A stretch of DNA of 35,345 bases from Paulinella micropora (Eukaryota > Cercozoa > Imbricatea > Euglyphida): assembly GCA_009731375.1 (NCBI GenBank), contig BJOX01000157.1:212492-247836 (forward strand), in the 5' to 3' direction. The position numbers and the translations under genes were made by a program. The notes below the pieces were generated by a model that saw only the letters and a program-made list of their open reading frames with translations, searched no databases and was not told where the DNA came from. Shown piece by piece: positions 1-9,711 of this stretch. The stretch's first letter is position 1. Every line of letters begins with the position of its first letter.

Positions 1-253
1 ATGGCTGATGCATTTCTGCACATGCGCCTCCATCGTCTCACCCGTGAGGGGAGTACGAAGAATTGACGATAAGCTCTAATGACACCCCCGCAAGGGCAGT
101 TCCAACACTTCCAGACGGGCCGGTATGTTCAATGAAAATACTGGTCCAGACGGAGCGGTATGTTCAATGAAAATACTGGTGGCACCGACGGGAATCGAAC
201 TGGCGACAGGGCTCAGATGGTAGAACTTGACCACTGGGCTATCACGGTGTCCA
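1..253 (-). mobile_element. tRNA-derived SINE, copy 1 (partial at window edge)
   Basis: Read on the minus strand, 253 to 178 resembles a tRNA: an A-box-like TAGCCCAGTGG, a B-box-like GTTCGATTCC, and GGTGCCACCA where an acceptor end would be. The stems pair poorly, so this is a degenerate tRNA-related head and not a working tRNA gene. The body (177 to 1) begins with two tandem copies of a unit of about 37 bp containing AGTATTTTCATTGAACATAC, followed by unrelated sequence to the window edge. A second copy at 32409 shares the head and both tandem units with few mismatches. Head plus shared body plus dispersal is the usual SINE layout. The 3' tail is not seen here. It could also be a tRNA-like part of a larger repeat. 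Confidence 0.6.

Positions 254-256
<3 letters not shown>

Positions 257-321
<65 letters not shown>
257..321. repeat. (AAT)n microsatellite
   Basis: An uninterrupted trinucleotide AAT tract abuts the head of SINE copy 1. No coding meaning. Confidence 0.95.
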
Positions 322-324
<3 letters not shown>

Positions 325-342
325 CGATACTGATGATCTCAG

Positions 343-426
343 GTACGCGGGGCCGCTGGCGGGTCACGCGCTGGACGAGTTGGCCATTGAGCTGGCTCAA
401 CTACGCATCGCCATACTAGGAGACAG
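343..426 (+). other. GC-rich exon-like island 1
   Basis: An 84-bp GC-rich stretch lies between two microsatellites. It is open in one plus frame (28 codons; includes [16 protein letters not shown]). It is preceded by ATCTCAG, an acceptor-like sequence, and followed by CAG|GTCG, a weak donor. It could be an internal exon of a host gene whose introns are full of microsatellites. It is too short to recognise and may be chance. Confidence 0.2.
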
Positions 427-435
427 GTCGTCCAT

Positions 436-438
436 CTG

Positions 439-474
<36 letters not shown>

Positions 475-495
475 CCTACCTATCTATCTATCTAC

Positions 496-526
<31 letters not shown>

Positions 527-580
527 CCTGTCTGTCTATCTATCCATCTATCCTTCCATCCATCTATCCGTCTATCTATC

Positions 581-611
<31 letters not shown>
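436..611. repeat. (TATC)n then (GATT)n microsatellites
   Basis: TATC repeats with TACC, TGTC and CATC variants (about 436-585) pass directly into GATT repeats (about 582-611). From 612 to 779 the sequence is unique and I see nothing in it. Confidence 0.95.
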
Positions 612-612
<1 letters not shown>

Positions 613-779
613 CTCATTGACTGACTGGTTGACTGATTAACTGTTTGGTTGGTTGGTTTGGTTGGCAGCGTGACTAAACAGTTTTGCGAGCACCTTGCCT
701 GCGTGACGCGCGGCGGTAAGGTTCAGATTGTATGTTTGTAAAATTTGATGTGTTCTCTTTTCATGCACGCACGTGTGTG

Positions 780-990
780 CATGAGAGGTTCCTGGTTTTT
801 GAGTTCAATCAAGCATGACTTCAAGCGCTTCGATTCTCAGCCGATTTCGGGAGTGGCTTGTGGAGTGATTCGTTAAAAAACTCTCATGAAGTGTTTTCTT
901 ATGAGCCACACTGCAGCTTTTGGACCGCCAGCAGCTGAGAACGAAGGGCTTGAAGTCATTGCTGATTGTACTTTGCAAGGTAATCTCATC
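780..990 (+). mobile_element. Foldback/MITE-like element, copy 1
   Basis: The left arm contains ATGACTTCAAGCGCTTCG and the right arm ends with the inverted equivalent, CGAAGGGCTTGAAGTCAT. Outside these arms, ATGAGAGGTTCCT on the left mirrors AGGTAATCTCAT on the right. The centre shares a segment ending ATGAGCCACA with copy 2. There is no coding capacity. It matches copies at 2379, 3773, 4046 (inverted) and 11517 (partial). Terminal inverted repeats plus about 215 bp size suggest a non-autonomous DNA element; no target-site duplication could be fixed. Confidence 0.6.
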
Positions 991-1027
991 TCCTGTGTGT
1001 CTGGGACAGGCGAGTTCCGCGGCTGGA

Positions 1028-1133
1028 ACCACAGCTCCAACGCGCAACGGGTACTCCACTTTCCTTCTTTCTCTTTCTTTTTCGTTCTCCTTCTGTATTG
1101 CTCCAACGCACACCGAGTGCATGATTTTCCTTT

Positions 1134-1203
<70 letters not shown>

Positions 1204-1540
1204 CCCCCCCCCCCCCCAACCCCCCCCTTTTTTTTTTTTTTTTCTTTTTTTCCCTTTTTTCTTTNNNNNNNNNNNNNNNNNNNNNNNNNNNNNNNNNNNN
1301 NNNNNNNNNNNNNNNNNNNNNNNNNNNNNNNNNNNNNNNNNNNNNNNNNNNNNNNNNNNNNNNNNNNNNNNNNNNNNNNNNNNNNNNNNNNNNNNNNNNN
1401 NNNNNNNNNNNNNNNNNNNNNNNNNNNNNNNNNNNNNNNNNNNNNNNNNNNNNNNNNNNNNNNNNNNNNNNNNNNNNNNNNNNNNNNNNNNNNNNNNNNN
1501 NNNNNNNNNNNNNNNNNNNNNNNNNNNNNNNNNNNNNNNN

Positions 1541-1587
<47 letters not shown>

Positions 1588-2010
1588 TGCATTCTGCTTT
1601 CTGTATTGCTCCAACGCACACCGAGTACACGACCTTCTTCCTTTCCTTTCGTCTTTTCTCCTTTCAGCATTTCTTTCTGTTCTCCTGAACCACAGCTGCA
1701 ACGCACACGGAGCACACGACTTTCTTTCTTTCCTTTCTTTCCTTTCTTTCCTTGCTTTCCTTTCTTTCCTTTCTCCTTTTTTTCCTTTCTCCTTTCTGTA
1801 TTGCTCCAACGCAGACCGAGTGCACAACTTCTTTTCTTCCTTTCTTTTCTTCCTCCTTTCTGTATTCCTTCCTTTCCTTCTCCTTTCCTGTTGTTTTCCT
1901 ACAGCCCCAAGGCACATCGAGTACACGACCTTCTTTCTTTTATTTCATTTCTCTCCTTTTTTCCTTTCCGTATTTCTTTCTCTCCTACTTTCCTCTTCGT
2001 TTTCTTTTTT
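1028..2010. repeat. Pyrimidine-rich field with a motif repeated six times
   Basis: A motif of about 28 bp (CTCCAACGCACACCGAGTGC and variants) recurs near 1031, 1099, 1608, 1693, 1801 and 1900, each time followed by CTTT/TTCC-rich DNA. It includes T and C homopolymers (1136-1264), an N gap and a T run (1541-1586). The long open frames here are products of base composition, not genes. Confidence 0.75.
1265..1540. other. Assembly gap (276 N)
   Basis: A run of N lies inside a poly-T/poly-C tract; the homopolymer probably blocked assembly. Confidence 0.99.
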
Positions 2011-2171
2011 TCTGCTGTGTTCTGCGGGCGCTTTGTAAACAAAAACTTGGCTTGAAGTCAGCGTTGATTGTAGTAAAGAGGTAAGAACTGATGCTGTGAC
2101 AGACTCTGGCGGAGGACTTTGCGCAGTATCGGCTGGTGAGGCATGATAACTCGACCAGCAAGGTTAGCATA

Positions 2172-2230
2172 GCATATCATCATATCATATCTAATCTCTC
2201 TAATCATATCATATCGTATCATATCATGTC
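2172..2230. repeat. (ATATC)n pentanucleotide tract
   Basis: Repeats of CATATCAT/ATATC with interruptions. The flanks 2011-2171 and 2231-2378 are unique, with no recognisable gene. Confidence 0.8.
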
Positions 2231-2378
2231 AGCCTGTTAGGGATCGGCGGCGCAAGAGCGAAGGCACGTCTGAGCCGCACAAGACATCAGCAAGTAAGAC
2301 GCGAGCAGACGGCAGCAAAATTTTCGCGGTATTTGCGGTGATTTTCCAGAAACTTGCCGCATTTTCGTCTACCGTCTC

Positions 2379-2594
2379 ATATGAGAGGTTCCTTGTCCTG
2401 AAGTACAACGAAGAATGACTTCAAGCACTTCGATTAGCCGTTGTTGTTGTTGCGGCTTGTGTAGCAGCTCGTGTGAAAGCTCTCAAGGGCTTTCTAACGA
2501 GCCACAATGCACGTTCTGGAAGCAAGGATTGGCTGAGAACGAAGCGCTTGAAGTCATGTCTGATTGTAGTTGAGAAGTAGGAAGCTCTCGCATG
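2379..2594 (+). mobile_element. Foldback/MITE-like element, copy 2 (best copy)
   Basis: The left end ATGAGAGGTTCCTTGTCCTG and inner arm ATGACTTCAAGCACTTCG are mirrored on the right by CGAAGCGCTTGAAGTCAT and GAAGTAGGAAGCTCTCGCAT. The arms can therefore pair over roughly 60 bp with mismatches. The centre contains GTGAAAGCTCTCAAGGGC and CTAACGAGCCAC, which are shared with copies 1, 3, 5 and, inverted, 4. No reading frame. The symmetry suggests a foldback DNA element or a hairpin-RNA locus. Confidence 0.65.
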
Positions 2595-2648
2595 TTGGCT
2601 TGATGTGCAGCAGACAGGCCGAACCTGCACAGGCAGATCGACAAGGTA

Positions 2649-2658
2649 TGCATGCATG

Positions 2659-2690
<32 letters not shown>

Positions 2691-2975
2691 TGTATGTATG
2701 TATGTATGTATGTATGCATGTATGTATGTATGTATGTATGTATTTACATATGTATGTACGTATGTACGTATGTATGTATGTATGTGTGTATGTATGTGTA
2801 TGTATGTATGTATGTATGTGTATGTATGTATGTATGTATGTATGTATGTATGTATGTATGTATGCAGGTACGTATGTATGTATGCATGCATGCATACATG
2901 CATTCATGCATTCATGCATACCGAAAGCATACTTACATACATGCATACATACATACATACATACATACATACATG
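2649..2975. repeat. (TATG)n converting to (CATA)n
   Basis: TATG repeats on the plus strand to about 2885, then a GCATGCAT transition, then CATA repeats (about 2930-2975). The two halves are inverted relative to each other. The Tyr/Val/Cys/Met or His/Thr/Tyr/Ile frames are translations of the repeat. Confidence 0.95.
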
Positions 2976-3065
2976 TGCGAGGGTGCTCTGGAGCAGAATA
3001 CAGCGCTGTTTGTGCCGAAAGCACACTTCCGAATGAAAATGCCCCCTCCGCCCTCGACGCAAACA

Positions 3066-3235
3066 GCTTCTTCTTCTTCTTCTTCTTCTTCTTCTTCTTC
3101 ATCATCATCATCATCAGCATCATTATCATCATCATCATCTTCTTCTTCTTTTTCCTCCTCCTCCTCCGCCTCCTCCTCCTCTTCTTTGTCCTCTTCTTCC
3201 TCTCCCTCCTCCTCCTCTTCCTCTTCTCCCCGTCC
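3066..3235. repeat. (TTC)n / (ATC)n / (TCC)n trinucleotide block
   Basis: Three adjoining trinucleotide tracts, TTC then ATC then TCC/TTC. The region 3236-3343 is unique. Confidence 0.95.
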
Positions 3236-3343
3236 TGTCTCCTTCGTTCCGCTGGTTCTCTGCATCAACACCAACGGCATGGCGACCGACTGGCTCGCGC
3301 TGGTCACACCGCCCAGCACGCAACAAGCAACAAAACGCACTAG

Positions 3344-3715
3344 TTAGGCAGTAGTGAGGCAGTAGTGAGGCGGCAGGCAGAGCGCAAAAGGCAGTACTCA
3401 GGCAGTACGCAGAGCGCAGAGGCAGTACTGACGCAACACAGGGCGGAAAGGCAGTTATGAGGCAACAGTCAGAGCGCCCTGCCTGTTGCCTCACTACTGG
3501 CTTTGCGCGCTGCCTGCTGCCTCACTACTGCCTTTTTGCCCCTGCCTTTCGCCTCACTACTGCCTTGTTGCTCTGCCTGTTGCCTCACTACTGCCTTTCC
3601 GGAAAGGCAGTAATGAGGCAACACCGCAGAGCGCAAAAGGCAGTAGCGAGGCGACATGCAGGGCGGAACGGCAATAAACAGACAGCGGAAAGGCAGTAGC
3701 GAGGCAGCTGGGCCA
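3344..3715. repeat. Inverted minisatellite array with central palindrome
   Basis: The core unit GGCAGTAGTGAGGCAAC occurs several times forward (3344-3465), then repeatedly inverted as GTTGCCTCACTACTGCC (3481-3600), then forward again (3601-3710). At 3579-3622 an inverted and a forward unit meet head to head at TTTCCGGAAA, giving a 44-bp palindrome with one mismatch. A related run of the core is at 5228-5325. Confidence 0.85.
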
Positions 3716-3772
3716 GTGGCTGTACATGATTGAACGGTATACGGTTATGGACTTGCTCGCTCTGGTCACCGC

Positions 3773-3985
3773 CATGAGAAGTTGTTACTTCTTAAACCCA
3801 TTGAGCAGTGACTATAAGCGCTTCGTTCTTAGCCAACACTGTTTGTCAAGGCTTGTGCAGCAGCTCGTTTGAAGCTTACATCAAGGGCATTCTAGTAAGC
3901 CATGGCGCAGGATTGGGGGCAAATACTGCATGAGATGAAAGCGCTTGAAGTCATGGTCCATTGTGCTTTAAGAGGTAAGAGCTTG
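3773..3985 (+). mobile_element. Foldback/MITE-like element, copy 3
   Basis: Same orientation as copy 2. Left CATGAGAAGTTGTTACTTCT and AAGCGCTTCGTTCTTAGCC; right GAAAGCGCTTGAAGTCATGG and TTTAAGAGGTAAGAGC. The centre has GCAGCTCGTTTGAAGCTTAC and AGTAAGCCATGG. More diverged than copy 2; non-coding. Confidence 0.6.
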
Positions 3986-4045
3986 TCTGCTGGTCCAGCG
4001 GGGCGCAGGGGTGGTCCGCAGCGCTCTCGTTGCGTTACACTTGCG

Positions 4046-4262
4046 CATGAGAAGCCTCCTTAGAGTTTGAGTACAATCAGCAATGACTTCGAACGCTTCG
4101 TTCTCAGCCAATCCTTGTGTGCAGAACCTATACCATGGCTCGTTAGAATGCCCTCGATCAGAGCTTTCAAACAAGCTACCACACAAGCCGCAACAATCAG
4201 AAACGGTTATGAACTGGAAACGCTTCAAGTGCTTATTTATCGCACTGAAGCAGCAGGAACGT
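4046..4262 (-). mobile_element. Foldback/MITE-like element, copy 4 (inverted)
   Basis: This copy is in reverse orientation to copy 2. It begins with CATGAGAAGCCTCCTTAG and ATGACTTCGAACGCTTCG, followed by TTCTCAGCCAATCCTTG, ATGGCTCGTTAGAATGCCC and ACACAAGCCGCAACAA. These are reverse complements of copy 2 segments. Its far arm (about 4205-4262) is the most diverged. Confidence 0.6.
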
Positions 4263-4271
4263 CTGTTGCAG

Positions 4272-4316
4272 GCGCAGTGGCTGCTGGCCCGGCCCGTCCC
4301 GCTGCTGCACCCTGAG
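4272..4316 (+). other. GC-rich exon-like island 2
   Basis: 45 bp, open as 15 codons (AQWLLARPVPLLHPE), preceded by GTTGCAG and followed by GTCTTC. GC-rich at third positions. Possibly a micro-exon, possibly chance. Confidence 0.15.
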
Positions 4317-4436
4317 GTCTTCTCTCTTCTTTCTCTCTTTCCTTCTTTCTCTTTATTTCTTTCTTTCCTTCCCACCCACCCCACACACATCCCCTCCCCC
4401 CACCCCCCCCACCCACACACACACACACACACACCG
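4317..4436. repeat. Pyrimidine-rich tract and (CA)n
   Basis: CTTT/TCTC-rich sequence followed by C runs and a CA dinucleotide repeat (about 4402-4436). 4437-4584 is unique. Confidence 0.85.
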
Positions 4437-4584
4437 CACATGTGCACAATTATCAGAATATGCAGAATTTTCCCGTAATTCCTGTGAAAATTTGGCGAAA
4501 ATAGTCTACAATTGTGCACGGTCAACGCTGGTTGCTCAATTGCTAAGCGTTGTGCGCATGTGGTGTATTGTGCGTTGTGGCTAG

Positions 4585-4662
4585 GTGGCTTGGGACTACG
4601 TGCTGGTTGGCCTGCGCGCGCTGCACAACCACCCCGACGAGAGAGGAACACGCCAACTGACC
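4585..4662 (+). other. GC-rich exon-like island 3
   Basis: 78 bp, open as exactly 26 codons (VAWDYVLVGLRALHNHPDER is its first part), between GTGGCTAG and GTCAG. The last 50 bp or so reappear diverged at 4883-4930 (GCTGCACAACCACCC...ACGCCAAC.TGACCG). Either an exon with a partial duplicate, or a dispersed repeat. No domain recognised. Confidence 0.25.
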
Positions 4663-4676
4663 GTCAGCTGTCTATG

Positions 4677-4730
4677 CATCTATCTATCTATCTATCTATC
4701 TATCTGTCTATCTATCTATCTATCTATCTA

Positions 4731-4765
<35 letters not shown>

Positions 4766-4812
4766 ATATGTATATCTATCTATCTATCTATCTATCTATC
4801 CATCTATCTATC
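4677..4812. repeat. (TATC)n microsatellite
   Basis: TATC repeats with a few ATATATG interruptions. Confidence 0.95.
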
Positions 4813-4882
4813 GGCGGCGGCGGGGAATGGATGCCTATGTCTTCGGATATGCAGAGCTTATAGACCAAACATATCTATCTAG

Positions 4883-4930
4883 CTGCACAACCACCCGGCG
4901 CGCGCGGCATACGCCAACCTGACCGCCAGA
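4883..4930 (+). repeat. Diverged duplicate of the end of island 3
   Basis: Shares GCTGCACAACCACCC and ACGCCAAC.TGACCG.CAG with 4619-4668; both copies are followed by (TATC)n. The preceding GACCAAACATATCTA has a counterpart at 7206-7220, so a longer repeated unit with attached microsatellites is likely. Confidence 0.55.
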
Positions 4931-4936
4931 ACAGCA

Positions 4937-4940
4937 CCTA

Positions 4941-4982
<42 letters not shown>

Positions 4983-5027
4983 CCTACCTACCTACCTACC
5001 TACGTACCTACGTACCTACCTACCAGC

Positions 5028-5058
<31 letters not shown>

Positions 5059-5077
5059 AATCTCTCTCTCTCTCTCT
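4937..5077. repeat. (TATC)n / (TACC)n / (TC)n block
   Basis: TATC repeats, a TACC/TACG stretch, TATC again, then TC dinucleotides running into a CTAG that looks like a splice acceptor. Confidence 0.95.
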
Positions 5078-5079
5078 AG

Positions 5080-5138
5080 CACACGGTCTTGCGCGTGGTG
5101 GCGTTGTGTGAGGAGGCGGCGAGACAGGGCCGGCACAC
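5080..5138 (+). other. GC-rich exon-like island 4
   Basis: 59 bp preceded by a textbook polypyrimidine tract plus TCTCTAG and followed by GTACGC, a fair donor. Open frame encodes HTVLRVVALCEEAARQGRH. This is the best splice context among the islands, but no gene family is recognised. Confidence 0.25.
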
Positions 5139-5145
5139 GTACGCG

Positions 5146-5232
5146 CCATACATGCATACATGCATACATGCATGCATACATACATACATACATACTTACA
5201 TGCATACATACATTACATACATACATACCCAT
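5146..5232. repeat. (CATA)n microsatellite
   Basis: CATA/CATGCATA repeats on the plus strand. Confidence 0.95.
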
Positions 5233-5325
5233 GCACCACTGCCTCACTACTGCCTTGACGTGCCTCGCACTGCCTCAGTACTTCCTTGGCGTCCCCCTTA
5301 CTGCCTTACTACTGTCTTGATGTCG
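5228..5325 (-). repeat. Second cluster of the minisatellite core
   Basis: Three diverged units of the CTGCCTCACTACTGCCTTG type, the inverted form of the core at 3344-3715. 5326-5585 is unique sequence in which I see nothing. Confidence 0.7.
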
Positions 5326-5585
5326 CTCGCGTGGTGGAATTCACAACTTAAATTTCCACCGTTATTCCCTCAAGATTAGGGGCAAATGTCAATTATAATT
5401 TAGGATTTTCTTAGAATCAGCATTTGGCTTTTGAGCGTGGTTTCCGTGAGCTTTGACCGCGATTTGCGTGAGAAGTCGGCCGAAATAAACTATCATTCTG
5501 GCGTTGTCTTCACGTGGCACATCCTACACTTGCCCTAAACCCGAACTTGTTAGCTGAAATAGAACAAAGCCTGCGGTTGAACTAT

Positions 5586-5660
5586 GTGTACGTAGGTATG
5601 TCAACGTGTATGTATGTTATGTATGTCTGTAATGTATGTAATGAATGTATGTATGTATGC

Positions 5661-5691
<31 letters not shown>

Positions 5692-5859
5692 TGTATGTTA
5701 TGTATGTTATGTATGTATGTATGTGTAATGCATGTAACGTATATACGTATGTATGTATGTATGTATGTATGTATGTATGTATATACAATCGTTAGGCGGT
5801 GTGCGTTGTGGGAGAGGGAGACCACGCCGCAGCACTTCCCACATGCATACATACATACA

Positions 5860-5892
<33 letters not shown>

Positions 5893-6056
5893 GCTTGCTT
5901 ACTTGCTTACTTGCTTACACTTTAGGCGTTGTGCGTTGTGGGAGACCACGCCGCAGCACTTCCCTCCTGGTATGTGTATGTATGTATGTTATGTATGTAT
6001 GTTATGTATGGTCTGTATGTTGTGTATGTTATGTATGTATGTATTATGTATATATG

Positions 6057-6087
<31 letters not shown>

Positions 6088-6160
6088 ATGTATGTATGTA
6101 TGTATGTATGTGTATGTGTATGTGTATGTATGTATGTATGTATGTAATGTATGTATGGGG
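5586..6160. repeat. (TATG)n, (CATA)n, (CTTA)n with a duplicated 45-bp segment
   Basis: TATG repeats (5586-5790), CATA and CTTA (5841-5920), TATG and TATC (5970-6160). Between them a segment containing GTGCGTTGTGGGAGA and CCACGCCGCAGCACTTCC occurs twice (about 5793-5842 and 5923-5968). The first copy has a short GAGGGAGA-type insertion. Confidence 0.85.
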
Positions 6161-6217
6161 GGGGGGGGGGGGGGGGGGGCCCCCGCCNNNNNNNNNNGGG
6201 GGGGGGGGGGGGGGGGT
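6157..6217. repeat. Poly-G with a 10-N gap
   Basis: A run of about 22 G, a short C-rich stretch, ten N (6188-6197), then another G run. The G/C/N/G pattern looks like failed sequencing of a G homopolymer. Confidence 0.9.
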
Positions 6218-6265
6218 TGGTCCCGCACCGCGATTCAAATTTGCTCTCCTGTTCCCCGGTAAACT

Positions 6266-6345
6266 ATGTATCTATCTATCTATCTATCTATCTATCTACC
6301 TACCTACCTACCTACCTACCTTACCTACCTACCTACCTATCTATC
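6266..6345. repeat. (TATC)n / (TACC)n microsatellite
   Basis: TATC repeats followed by TACC repeats. 6346-6454 is unique. Confidence 0.95.
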
Positions 6346-6454
6346 TCATCCTCGTCTTTCCCATGAACGTTGTCAGCTCTGTTAGTAGTTGTTAGTTGTG
6401 TAGCGTAATCAGCAATGTGGTCATTGACTTGCAGTGCTGCGTCCTCAGCTGTGT

Positions 6455-6534
6455 GCATGTATGTATGTATGTATGTATCTATGTATGTATGTACATATAT
6501 ATATATATATGTATATGTATATATATATATGTAT

Positions 6535-6568
<34 letters not shown>

Positions 6569-6600
6569 GTATGTATGTATTATATATATATATATGTATA

Positions 6601-6636
<36 letters not shown>

Positions 6637-6705
6637 TGTATGCATATATATATATATATAATATGTATTATTTAGATATATATATATATAATATATATAT
6701 ACATA

Positions 6706-6741
<36 letters not shown>

Positions 6742-6908
6742 TTATATATATATATACATATTATATATATATAATACATATATATATACATATATATATA
6801 TATATGTATATACATTATATATGTATGTATGTATGTATGTATGTAATATGTATTATTTAGATATATATATATATATGTATGTATATATATATAATATATA
6901 TATACATA

Positions 6909-6944
<36 letters not shown>

Positions 6945-7016
6945 TTATATATATATATACATTATATATATATTTTTAATACATATATATATATGTATAT
7001 ATATGTATATACATTA

Positions 7017-7052
<36 letters not shown>

Positions 7053-7065
7053 TGTATGCAGCGAT
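6455..7065. repeat. Compound (TATG)n / (AT)n field with internal duplication
   Basis: TATG blocks alternate with AT dinucleotide blocks. A unit containing ATGTATTATTTAGATATATA recurs near 6661 and 6847, with similar flanks, so a segment of about 185 bp has been duplicated. Such AT tracts can extrude cruciforms. Confidence 0.85.
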
Positions 7066-7094
7066 GGAGTATTCGCCCGACCGCAATCACAGGT

Positions 7095-7097
7095 CTC

Positions 7098-7132
<35 letters not shown>

Positions 7133-7155
7133 GTCTATCTGTCTATCTACGAGGG
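7095..7155. repeat. (TATC)n microsatellite
   Basis: TATC repeats with two TGTC variants. 7156-7267 is unique apart from the CAAACATATCTA segment shared with 4866. Confidence 0.95.
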
Positions 7156-7267
7156 GCTCCGGGGGTGTGGACTCTTTTGGCCTTTATGCGATGAGATGCC
7201 TTCAGATCAAACATATCTAGCAGGGGCTCTTTTTGCAGCTGGGTGCGATGATAATATTATGGCGTAC

Positions 7268-7313
7268 AACATTACACACATACATTACATGTATTATTTA
7301 CATACAAACAAAC

Positions 7314-7347
<34 letters not shown>

Positions 7348-7485
7348 CATACATACATACATACATACATACACACATATATATACATACATACATACAT
7401 GCATACATGCATGCATACATACATGCATGTATACATACATACATACATACATACATGCATACATACACATGCACACATACATACA
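7268..7485. repeat. (CATA)n microsatellite
   Basis: CATA repeats with CATG and ATATAT variants, opposite in orientation to the (TATG)n field at 6455-7065. Confidence 0.95.
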
Positions 7486-7549
7486 TAGTGTGTGTGTGCG
7501 CGGTGGCAGCAACTGCGTTGCAGATATGAGGTGAGTGGTGGCGCCTGGG

Positions 7550-7740
7550 TAGTGACGGTCTGTCCGGACTGATCGGGCAAGTGGCTGCCAATCTTCAATT
7601 GGCGCAATATTTGACGTGTGTGGTGGCGCGGTGGCAGTGAGTGCTGCATGGACACAATGTTTGGCTGTGTGTGCAGTGAATGTCTGTCCGGGCCGATCGA
7701 GCACGTGGCTGCCAGTCTCAACTGGCGCAACTTACTGCTG
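7550..7740. repeat. Imperfect tandem duplication of about 125 bp
   Basis: GTCTGTCCGGACTGATCGGG with GTGGCTGCCAATCT and AATTGGCGCAA (7555-7606) recurs as GTCTGTCCGGGCCGATCGAG with GTGGCTGCCAGTCT and AACTGGCGCAA (7680-7733). Function unknown. Confidence 0.75.
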
Positions 7741-7816
7741 AGGGTCACACACTAGCTAGGCTGCTGCACACAGCGGACAGAACATTGGATACCTAGTACA
7801 CAGACACACCTAAGCA

Positions 7817-7817
7817 T

Positions 7818-7863
<46 letters not shown>

Positions 7864-7883
7864 AGAGAGAGAGAGAGAGAGAG
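7817..7883. repeat. (GA)n microsatellite
   Basis: GA dinucleotides with one GGGA interruption. 7884-8394 is unique; no gene or known element is recognised there. Confidence 0.95.
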
Positions 7884-8394
7884 CTTGTTCTTCTTCTCCA
7901 TGGCCACTTCGCTCCTCGTCCTAAGTCGCACTAGCACATCATTAATAAAATTTCCCGCCATACTGCCACGGGACTTGCGGTCGAAGTCACACTTTGGCTA
8001 GCTCTGAGAGATTGTTCCCATGTGGCTGTGTCGGTGTTCGTGGCTGCCTCGCCTCCCAGTCAGCCTTGTTCTAGACCAGGCCAAAGTTCCGCTTTCGGGT
8101 GCGAGCGAGCTCACTGGGCTGGTAGTGTAGAATGAGCCTTCGCATGTCAGGTGGTTCATATCTAGTACTGGTGTTGAGCCACAAGTGCTTGTGTTTGCGC
8201 CGTGCATGTGATGCTGGTTGTGGTGGTTTTCGAGAGCGTTTTTGTTTGGTTTTGCTTGATTTTATTTGATTTTGCTTTGCTAATATGTGGCAATCTCATT
8301 TGTCTGCGCGCCTGAGGTGATGTTGTGGTCTGTGTGTCTGCTTGTGTCTTGCTCCAGACTGCATCTTACGCCACGTTTTGGCCTCCATCTAGAG

Positions 8395-8735
<341 letters not shown>

Positions 8736-8921
8736 GAAATATCGACTAATGTCAGAAAAAAGGAGCTTCTGATTTCGTCAACCAGGAAGTCTGTGGGTAA
8801 AGTATTAACCCGATGCCCAGCTAAGCCGTGATGTTTGCACGGAAGGGACTGATACAGGCAATACCAAAGCTCCCTAGTACCAGGCGGGGCCAGGGCTCGT
8901 TCCATAAAGCGCCCCTTGCAG
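8736..8921. other. Unique sequence before a gap; nothing recognised
   Basis: 186 bp without a convincing gene. A minus-strand frame is open across it but continues into microsatellite and N, so it carries no weight. Confidence 0.4.
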
Positions 8922-9502
8922 NNNNNNNNNNNNNNNNNNNNNNNNNNNNNNNNNNNNNNNNNNNNNNNNNNNNNNNNNNNNNNNNNNNNNNNNNNNNNNN
9001 NNNNNNNNNNNNNNNNNNNNNNNNNNNNNNNNNNNNNNNNNNNNNNNNNNNNNNNNNNNNNNNNNNNNNNNNNNNNNNNNNNNNNNNNNNNNNNNNNNNN
9101 NNNNNNNNNNNNNNNNNNNNNNNNNNNNNNNNNNNNNNNNNNNNNNNNNNNNNNNNNNNNNNNNNNNNNNNNNNNNNNNNNNNNNNNNNNNNNNNNNNNN
9201 NNNNNNNNNNNNNNNNNNNNNNNNNNNNNNNNNNNNNNNNNNNNNNNNNNNNNNNNNNNNNNNNNNNNNNNNNNNNNNNNNNNNNNNNNNNNNNNNNNNN
9301 NNNNNNNNNNNNNNNNNNNNNNNNNNNNNNNNNNNNNNNNNNNNNNNNNNNNNNNNNNNNNNNNNNNNNNNNNNNNNNNNNNNNNNNNNNNNNNNNNNNN
9401 NNNNNNNNNNNNNNNNNNNNNNNNNNNNNNNNNNNNNNNNNNNNNNNNNNNNNNNNNNNNNNNNNNNNNNNNNNNNNNNNNNNNNNNNNNNNNNNNNNNN
9501 NN
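8922..9502. other. Assembly gap (581 N)
   Basis: A run of N ending exactly at the start of repeat copy A (9503), which suggests the assembler stopped at a dispersed repeat. Confidence 0.99.
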
Positions 9503-9566
9503 CTGTTTAGCCCTTGCGCTGCGCGCGATTAACGGCGGACACAAAATCGTCATTGTAGGAGATAGT
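9503..9566. repeat. Dispersed repeat, copy A
   Basis: Begins CTGTTTAGCCCTT and contains CGATTAACGGCGGACACAAA, nearly identical to 10045-10098 (copy B). It is followed about 50 bp later by (GATA)n at 9617. Possibly the 3' end of a non-LTR element with a GATA tail; this is inference. Confidence 0.6.
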
Positions 9567-9615
9567 TAGATCTGAACCCCAGGCTGAGTTGCCAGTGGCA
9601 GAGACCGTCTCCAGG

Positions 9616-9616
<1 letters not shown>

Positions 9617-9711
<95 letters not shown>
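9617..9711. repeat. (GATA)n microsatellite
   Basis: Pure GATA repeats. 9712-10044 is unique; no gene recognised. Confidence 0.95.

Noticed and set aside
178-253. A functional tRNA gene
   Set aside because: A- and B-box-like sequences are present, but acceptor and T stems do not pair properly, and the segment continues into a body shared with 32409. A SINE head fits better.
805-2055. Long Lys/Arg- or Phe/Ser-rich frames on both strands
   Set aside because: They are translations of a homopurine/homopyrimidine field and cross 276 N.
2649-2975. CRISPR array or similar spacer-repeat structure in the tetranucleotide fields
   Set aside because: There are no unique spacers between fixed repeats; these are microsatellites in eukaryotic DNA.
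6157-6217. G-quadruplex regulatory site
   Set aside because: The G runs border C-rich sequence and a 10-N gap in a way typical of sequencing failure, so the sequence cannot be trusted.
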